NCBI RefSeq assembly: GCF_050436995.1
Contig: NC_134770.1
Coordinates: 3,606,501-3,670,500 of the forward strand
Source of the DNA: Anticarsia gemmatalis
Lineage: Eukaryota; Arthropoda; Insecta; Lepidoptera; Erebidae
Reading direction: 5' to 3'
Length of the DNA stretch: 64,000 nucleotides
Part shown: positions 54,601 to 63,600 of the stretch, one piece after another
How positions within the stretch are numbered: the stretch's first letter is position 1
Layout of the letters: each line of letters opens with the position of its first letter
The notes under the pieces: model-generated
Seen by the model: the letters and a program-made list of their open reading frames with translations, nothing else
Databases searched by the model: none
Told to the model about the DNA's origin: nothing
Program-made: the position numbers and the translations under genes

Positions 54601-57600
54601 TTTTACAATCCATTTCACAACATTCGCATAAAGTTAACGCGGCGCCCGCCGTATCGATACCTGTTGTTCGCACCAACCAATAGATGGCGTTATAGTCCGC
54701 CACAAAGCATGTTTTTTCTAATTAATTTATTTTAATGGCTTTATTGTAAAAAAAATACCTTTGAAACATGCTATACATTTATAAGATTTTAAAACATAAA
54801 TGTTGTATGATATATTACACAAAAATGTTGGTTTACGTGGGTCCGGTGCGGTCGGGATATCCTAGATGGCAAATCGAGTAATTTCGTTTGTTGTCGTTGT
54901 TCGTCGTAACTAACAGATGGCGTTGTTGTTCGAAACACATGACCAAATTAATTGGTTGCATTTTGGAAATAAATTGGATAGCTATGAAACAGACTATGTG
55001 GTAAGTTTTAAAAAATAAACAACGGATGATATATAAAAAATAATTACGGGTTACGCGGTTTCGGACGTATCATCGCAAGTATACATTATTACGCGTGTGA
55101 AGAGCTCCGGCGCAGATAGGTCTGTCTGTAGCTATAATAATATTCTGAATCCAGACGGGTAAGCAATGGTCAGTCTATAATAAGGTATTATATTTTACAC
55201 TGTAAACTGGTACGGATACAGACGAGAGCGGAAAAGAAGGTAACCACAGGAAATCAGGCCTACCTGAGCCTGTGTCACATTGTGTGCCCTTCGGGTCCCT
55301 TTCGTAAATAACCATTAGATGACAAAAGAGTTGTTAGCATTTTTATGTGTAGGTGTATCGAGCGCTTCGCAATTCGCTGTTTCAAACGAATAAGCAACAG
55401 TACGAAATTCACGCGAGCGGAGCCGCACGGGTCAGCTAGTACCAAATAAATAAAAAACTTCCTCAATTTCGAAGTTTGTTAAAAACAAAATGTATTTTAA
55501 GTACCTACTGATGTTAACTTTTTATATTACTGCAGTCTATTTTTTCCAACAGTATAAGCTTCGAAATTGACCGAATGGGTGTAATTATTTCTTTTAACAA
55601 CCAAATAAAGTAAGAAATCCTTACCTGGTATATGTAAGGCCAGCATAGAAACAGCGTCTTCACAAAGCATGGACCAACCACGGATGTCTGATAACTTCAG
55701 AGCGTGCACTTGTAGTGACTGATTTGGCACCTGAAAAAAGATTTTAGAACTCTTATTAATTAGAGCTCTTGGGTTAATAAGTAGGTGTAGGCTCTTGTGG
55801 AATTATTTTCTGATTTAATCATTCTAGTTATTATTGTAATTTTCCTATTCTTATGAAACTCGTATAACTAGCAACACTCTGTTTATTAAGAGTTTTCGAG
55901 ATACTCTGATAAAAAAATCACACATTTGCACATTTTTTATACAATCATAGCTAAATTAAAAACCTTCACTACCTAACTACTTTACTTGTATTTAGCGGAA
56001 AACTGCATATTTGCAGAAGATCTATTTAATTCTTAAACATTTTAAGTATGTACTCACTCTAGCCCACTGGTGCGGCTTCAAGCACTGCACCTTCAACCTG
56101 GGTGGGAACTGCGGCGTCACATGCTTGTCACTGGTCGGTAGTACGGCAGCCGACAGCGGGAGACTGGTGGTAGACCTGCCCAGTTCTATCTGAAGGATCT
56201 CTTTCGAGGTCGCTTCTACGAAGATGGCTGGGAAGAGCTTGGTTTCGGGCTCCATCTAGGGAACGAAGAGATGATTGTTTTTTATTGAAAGTGAAGACGA
56301 AATTGTTTTTTTTTTGTGTGGGACCTAAACACGTTTTGAAGATCATCTGCTAAACTTTACATTGCAGCCAAACAAATTACTTATTAGGCGTCTTTCTTAG
56401 TTAGTAGTTTTGGAAATAATTAATATAATTAAGCAGTTGCCAAGTCAAACTACCGTAAGGCACTGAAAAGATAAGTAGACCTTATTTATGGAGAGTCATT
56501 GCCAATCACTTTCAAATACTTTAAAAGTTCAAGAAATCAAGGAATTTTCAAAAGAATTTAAGTAAACCTCTTCTAATTTAACATTTCGTCTTCACTACAC
56601 AAGATCAATTATTTGTAACTTTCTTGACCTTTATAACCTCATCAGTTTCCAAAAGTAACAAGTAATCCTCACCTTAAACTTAATGCTAGTATCCTTTCCC
56701 TCGCAGGTGAAGGACACAGTACCAGTAGAAGTATCTACTGAGCATCCGATGAACATTCCCTGCGACGCGCCCTTGGCGGTCGCTTCAGCCATCACCTCGT
56801 TGTACAGCTCGTCGGCGCGGACCATGTAGCACGATTGACGGTTCACACTAGAATGTTAATAAAGATTTTGAATTCTAACTTTTTGTAATATCTCAGCCGC
56901 TTTGCAGAAGTATTGCCAAGATAAACTTGAACTCTAATAATAGGGACACCCTTGCTAAAAATCTGGCTTCATCCATAAGCGTAGGTTCTCAGGCATTTCC
57001 TAAGCAGCGGTGGTGAATCCAAAGACAAATCATAAATAAAAAAACACATTACATTTACATAAATATCGAATAAAATGGCGCTTAATATGTTTTTTTCTAG
57101 AAAAGATGTCGGTAATCCAAAAAATTTGGGAACTCATGTGACCCAAAACAATACCATTTGTTACCCTCCCGGCCCAATTACCGATTTCACACGTCTTTGA
57201 TAGAATCGTAGCCTTATAGTAAAGCAGAGACTCGTCGATGACTGACTGAATATTAAAAAAAATTACTTAATATTAAATATTGATTTTTATTCTTGCTAAG
57301 AAAATATTATATTTTTCGTGTAACAAAGAACTTACCTCTCAATAACTCTGTCGTAATCATCAGTAATGATGACAGATGATTTCGTGACCTTGCTCTGGTT
57401 GAAGTCTTTGGAGTGCAAGTGGTACTGCGTGGTCACCCATCCGATGTACACGTGTGTGGGGTCTTGACCGGGGAATATCCTGTACAAAGAAAATATTTGT
57501 AACATTTATGTGAAAATAACATACATGAGAATGCGTTGAATGAACTATTCTTTATTTTTTACTTAATTCTAAATTAATTCCACCAACGAACGTTAGAGGC

Positions 57601-60600
57601 GTTTTATAAACTAACCAAAAAGGATGTTATTTAGTTTCCAAACAAAATTATTAACAACTGTACAACAATATGCATAATTAGCTAATTAAAATGGAATACA
57701 ATATTAATAGCAACCTACATAATTATATCTATTCCTATCAATATATTGTTCATATAAACCGTAATATGATGTAAATAATAACAAAAACGTATCGGGTATT
57801 CCTAAATAATTGTAAATTAGGCATAGGTATATGGTTTTACTCACCTCACTCCATAGAAATATTCATTAATAAGTTTCAAGCACTCAGAATCGAATATTTC
57901 ATTTCCAACTGTTTCCGTAGTAACGGCAGCCAGAGTGCTGGTCGTCATTTGCTTGCGGTCTTGCGTAGGTGTCGCCATCTGAAGGTTGGACTGTCTCACA
58001 TCATTGTCCTAACGGGGATGAGTACGTGATGGTTTGTACACGTGCCATGAAATGATCAGAGAACATTGATTTAGTGATGGGTTTACTGTTAAATAGCTAG
58101 AAGAGAAGGTTTTAGAACATTATGCATTTATGATATTTTTTTTCGTAAAGTTGACTAAGTAGTAGAATCTTTTTAAGAATTTTCTTTTGAAATTTATATA
58201 TTGATAGTTGAAAAAATATTTTTTTAATGAGGAGATTTTGAGCCTCTTTCTCGTACTAGTTGCTTAGATTATTATGCTTTCGATACAGCGATAGAAAAAG
58301 GTTTGGATTGAGCTTTCCTTTATTTATGTATAAAAACAAGAAACGGAGACTTTGGTAGACAGGTTTGACGATGAAAAGATTTTAATATGACGGATGAATA
58401 CTGTATAGTTTTAGCTTACAACATTGAATTAGACATTTATTCAGGCTTAATAAATACATAGAAATAGATTTTGGTACATAATTGAAGAGACCTAGAAGTA
58501 AACGACATTAGGAAACACATAATAAAAATTACACATTTTAACCACTTAGTTGCAATAGATGACAGGTCAAACTTTTTTCCCATTTTTTTGTCCAATAATA
58601 AGGCTGTTGTCGTTTAACAAGTTACAATTACTGAATATAATTTGAAACTAGAGTGGTATCAGTAGCTCGATTCTCTACTACCATCGACTGCGAAATTCGT
58701 ACGTACGAAAATCTGATCAGCACCTCTGACGGGCGTCGTAGGAATTACTTTGGCAGTACATTCCAAATGTCAAATTTTCGATAGGTACTCAGCTGTACTA
58801 ACTGTACAGAATCGCGCTACAGTAAATGGTGTTGAAATTTTTGACCTGTCAACTACCACCATCTAGCGGTCAAAAACGGAAACAAAAAGCGATAGTTAGT
58901 AAACGCCCACAATGCTAGGTTAGTGTTAACAGTGTTGCCAGAACTTACGTTGAGCCCAACTTGGCTGCCGTACAAGTTGGGTCGGCTGGCTCGGGCTTGC
59001 ATGCCGTTATACCTTTGATTCGCCTTTACACAAAATATATTATAATAACAAATGCAAATGGACATTTGAAATGATATTTTTATAATGACAACGGATTCGT
59101 AGAATGAAGTTTTGGTTCTTTTTTCAATGAAAAGGATTTCATTCACTTTTTTAAATACAAAATGCATATTATGAGGATGATGTAAATTTTACACCTTCGT
59201 GTTTTGAACTTAATGTGGGGCATAATGCTTAATGATATGTTCTAACAACAAAAACCAAAAAAACAGTGTTTCGAAGATAAGTAATTTTGAAGCCAATTTA
59301 GTAGGTAATATTTTTTAAAAAATGTTAAAATTTTGGAGCCAAAAACTTTAGATTAAATTGCCAACCAAAATTTTGTTCCAATCATGTCTATCATTTTGGA
59401 ATCATTGTAAACAAAATGACTTTGAACTCTCCATGAATTAATAAAAATACAAAAATAAAACGCAATGCAAAATGGACTTTATGTCTTCACAACAAGGTTA
59501 AACATACCTGTGACACCTTGATCTGAGGGTTAGGCCTCCTTGGACCTCGTTCAGGCGATACTTCAGTATCACTGAACGGATCTGGAGTTTTGGACTTGCG
59601 AGATTTGGCACGGTCACCGCTTTCGCCGCGTTTGCTTCTGAAAAACCTAAAAGATTGCGAGCTAGTTAATACTTATATTAAATTCATAAGCTGCATGGAT
59701 TGATGTGCATTGTCGACTTATTGGTTATTGTATTTCAAAAATATTTCACCCCCTAAATTAAATATAAGTCTTAGGACTTCCAGAACTGAGCGGATAGAAA
59801 CAAATCATTTGAGCGCTCTTTTTTTTTTTGCAATAATTTTACCTCGTATCACACAAAATTATCTTTCGTGTGGGAATCGATCCAAGAATGTTCTGCGCAA
59901 CCAGTAAATTGTCTATTTCCATAACAATGCAGGCATTGCAAATATTAAAACATTTAAAAAATCTTTGCTTATCTCGGATATCAATATGGAGATTCGAAGG
60001 AAACAGTCTTCACTTGTCGTAATATTATTAATAGTAAATAATGTCTAAGTAGAGTAAATAATGTCTACGTACTTGAACGGTGATCTTCCTCGCTTATCCT
60101 TCTTATCATCAGGCGACAGACTTTGGTTACCAAGGTCGTATTTAGCCATCTCTGCTTCACTGGTAGAACGATGCATGCCATTCACTTGTCCTGCACCACA
60201 AATTGATATGTTACAATATTTCTTAGTTTTGACTTGTATGGGTTACTGAGTATGTTTGTCGTCAATGGTTTTTATGTGAAATTATTTTAAAGTCTAATAC
60301 AAAAATGTTTTTGTCAGTATTTAAGTTAAAATGTTTCTGCTTTATGGGGTTGATGCCAAACGAGAGATTTGGTTTTTCTTTTTGACTTGATTAGATGTGA
60401 AATAGTCTGAAATGTTTTTGTAAGTATTTGAGTTAAAAATCAATACAGGTTTTAATACATTTACAATGCTCAATTAACTAAATATCTATGAAGTTAATTA
60501 GAAACTATGATATTTTAACAGTGTTATGTAGAAGTCATGACATAAAACTAGCGGGCAAGGACCAGGCCCACATCCCGTCTGATGTAATGTAATTTTACCT

Positions 60601-63600
60601 TACCGTTTCATATCACAAAAAATGCAGATGAAAAACTTTCCCACAGCGAAGATACAAAACAAATGACGTAACATAATGAGTACAAGCAAGCCGAGTCCAC
60701 AACAGCGATATACAAAGCTCAATAACCTGGTTGTAAATTGTAATTCTGTATAGAAACACCTCTAGTTATAGATCCCTTGCGCGGCGGCCGCGACGGCTGA
60801 CGTTTCACCTTGGAGCTGGGAACTTCTTCTTGTGCGTCTTCGTAGTTTAGACCTAAGGGTAGGATAAGGGTGAAAAGCTTGGTGCCGGGGTGAGGTTTAT
60901 GCAATATGTTTATAACACGACTCTGATTTGGATAAGTGGTTCATGTAAGATTTTCTCATTGCAAAACGAGAGAAAAAGGAAAGTATGAATGAGTGGAGTG
61001 ATATACTATTTACTCTTTCTTATGACTGCATTTATACAAAAAAAATGATTATCTTCTTTTTGATAATACGTAGTTTTGATTGATATTAAGCGTCCAACGT
61101 AAGATAGTAAGTGCAATAATACAACACGGTCAATGTCCAGTTTATGCAATGAAACTGAAAATCATTAACTACTTCATGAAAATCTGAAATAAATGAGTTA
61201 TATTGCATATACCTCTGGAAAAGGGTCATAAGTGCAAAATCAATATTAAAAGTATAAAAATAATCAAACGAGTGGTACTAAAAAGCTAAACTAATAATTA
61301 CAGCGGGGGTTCTATGTAACGAGAATAAAAAAATCTACTAGTCAAATGTACCAACCTAACGAAGGGTCATCTGTAAAGGTTAATACAAATGACGTCAGCA
61401 TTATACAATAGACAATTTACACTACTTTTAATATAAAATAACCTGGAGCCTAAGTAACGCCATCTAGTAGAGTCAATATAAAACTTTTTACTACTGTGTA
61501 TTTAAATATTTTTGTATTCCTAACTACTATCCTAAAAGTCAAGTGCTTTTATAATTATTTATCTATATCTTTTTTTTTTTACCAAATAGGTCTCTGCTTT
61601 TTTAACTTATATATGTTTATAATGTAAATATATTTCGAATTATAAAAGCACTTATATAAAACCTATTTTTCATTATTCCTTTTGTCACAATACACACATA
61701 TAATTAGTTATTGGGAACACTAACATTTAGTAACCACATTAAAACATCTCTACAATAATATTGAACGAAAGTAAACTCTATTCTTACAGTTATAAGGTTC
61801 ATATTTTTTCGTACCTTTGATGTCGTTCATGTTGAAACCGCTGCGCATGATTTGGCCAATGTGTGCAGGCATTTGCGCTTCGACAGCTTCCTTCATTAGG
61901 ACCTGTTGACGGTCTTTGATTTCTACCCAGCGACGGGCTTTCTCTGCTTCACTGTGGGCAAAAAATTAAGTAAATTTGAGAACTAGCATTTTGGTTCGTA
62001 AATTAAGTTCAAGCTAAGCTTAAATGATCAAATCGCACTGAACACTGCAAATATGAAAAAAATAATATAACATCTTGTTTTGAAAAGCTATAAACGACAC
62101 TTACAGAACGACAGACGTTTACAGAACGAAACAATCAAACAATTCTCGTAATAAAGTAAGAATGTTTGTACGAATGTGTGTCAAACACAGTTTGTGCCAC
62201 AAACGGGATCCGAATATACGTAACTATGAACAAGACTAAACATAAAATGCGATAGATCGTATAAGAATAACAAACTTTGTCAATAACAAAAATAATAATA
62301 ATTATATTATACTTACTCAATAAATTCGGAATGACAGATGACAGGCAAAGATAGCCTCAAGAATTCCCAGTTGGCCTTCTCCATGGTTTCAAATGTGTTG
62401 TGAGAGATTTTCAGGCACGGTGGTGTATCTAAATGAAAATAAACAGTACAGTAATAGATACAAAACATGAATACTATGTCAGATAGCCATATTCGATGGC
62501 CACCGTGGCGCAGTAGCTAAGGTGGTCACCGCGCCACGCTACCAATGCATGTGGAGGGTGTGATTCCCACACGGAACGAATATTTGTGCGGCCTTGATGT
62601 ACTTTGTGCCCGTTGTTTGTAAAAGTCCACGCGACAGAAAATAAATTCTTAGTGCGGGAGTTGTCTTTTTAAAAAGAAAAAGAAAGACATTAGAAGAATC
62701 TTCTTTTACTTAACTTTATAATCACTAGAGTAAATAACACTTAACAGTGAGCTCCGTTTAACCTTTGCTTCTTTACCTCATTATAATAACCTCAACAAGA
62801 ATACTCTTAAAATATATACAACATGTATTGTCTTACCTGATCCAGCAGGTATCCTGGTGACGTCGATCCTAGTGTCAGGCATCTCATCTGTGTTCTCGTA
62901 GATGGGCTGATCTTTGGTGTACCAGTGAGTTACATCCCTCTTCATGTTGCTAGACACAGAAACATTAACATAAACTAGAATACGTCAATCACATTGGCGG
63001 CAGCATTTAAAAGAGCTTGTAAACAGATGTCAAATGCTTGTGCCGAAACGTCAAGCAAAATTAAGGCAAATCTAGTTTTTCACGCTATTCGTCTTATAAT
63101 CCATTCATAACATACCTAACGCAAAAGACAAATTATAAAATAATCACCTAATAGGCTCTTCAATATTATTATAATCAGCCATACTATGAAACTAAATTAA
63201 ATAGTTTTTAAAACATTCATAGTCCCACAATTTCCAGCCAACAAACAGCTGAAATTCAACCTCGACCTTGAACTTAACCTTGTTCATACTTACACACAGA
63301 ACGGTTCATATCCCTCCTGCAGACCACATGTGGTGAAGTACTTCAATGTGTTCACGTCCTGACCATATGTTAACCTGATGACATAATAATATGACTGTTA
63401 TTTTGTATTCTGTTATAATTTACTGTGGCACGTGTTGACTTGACCTTGACCTTAACCTTTATAAAAACAGGAGGTCTTTTCAGGTTACTTCATAGAAGAG
63501 CTTGAAAGTTGTAGTGAGAATTAGGTATGGTACATGAGTTTTTTGGAAATTACCTGATTATTTTTGTAATAAAAAAGAACATTCATCATGTCGTGGTAGT

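Noticed and set aside
57061..57335. Possible mutually exclusive SPRY exon
   Set aside because: Known lepidopteran alternative exon pairs lie in SPRY2, right of the window; no candidate here had both splice sites and matching phase.
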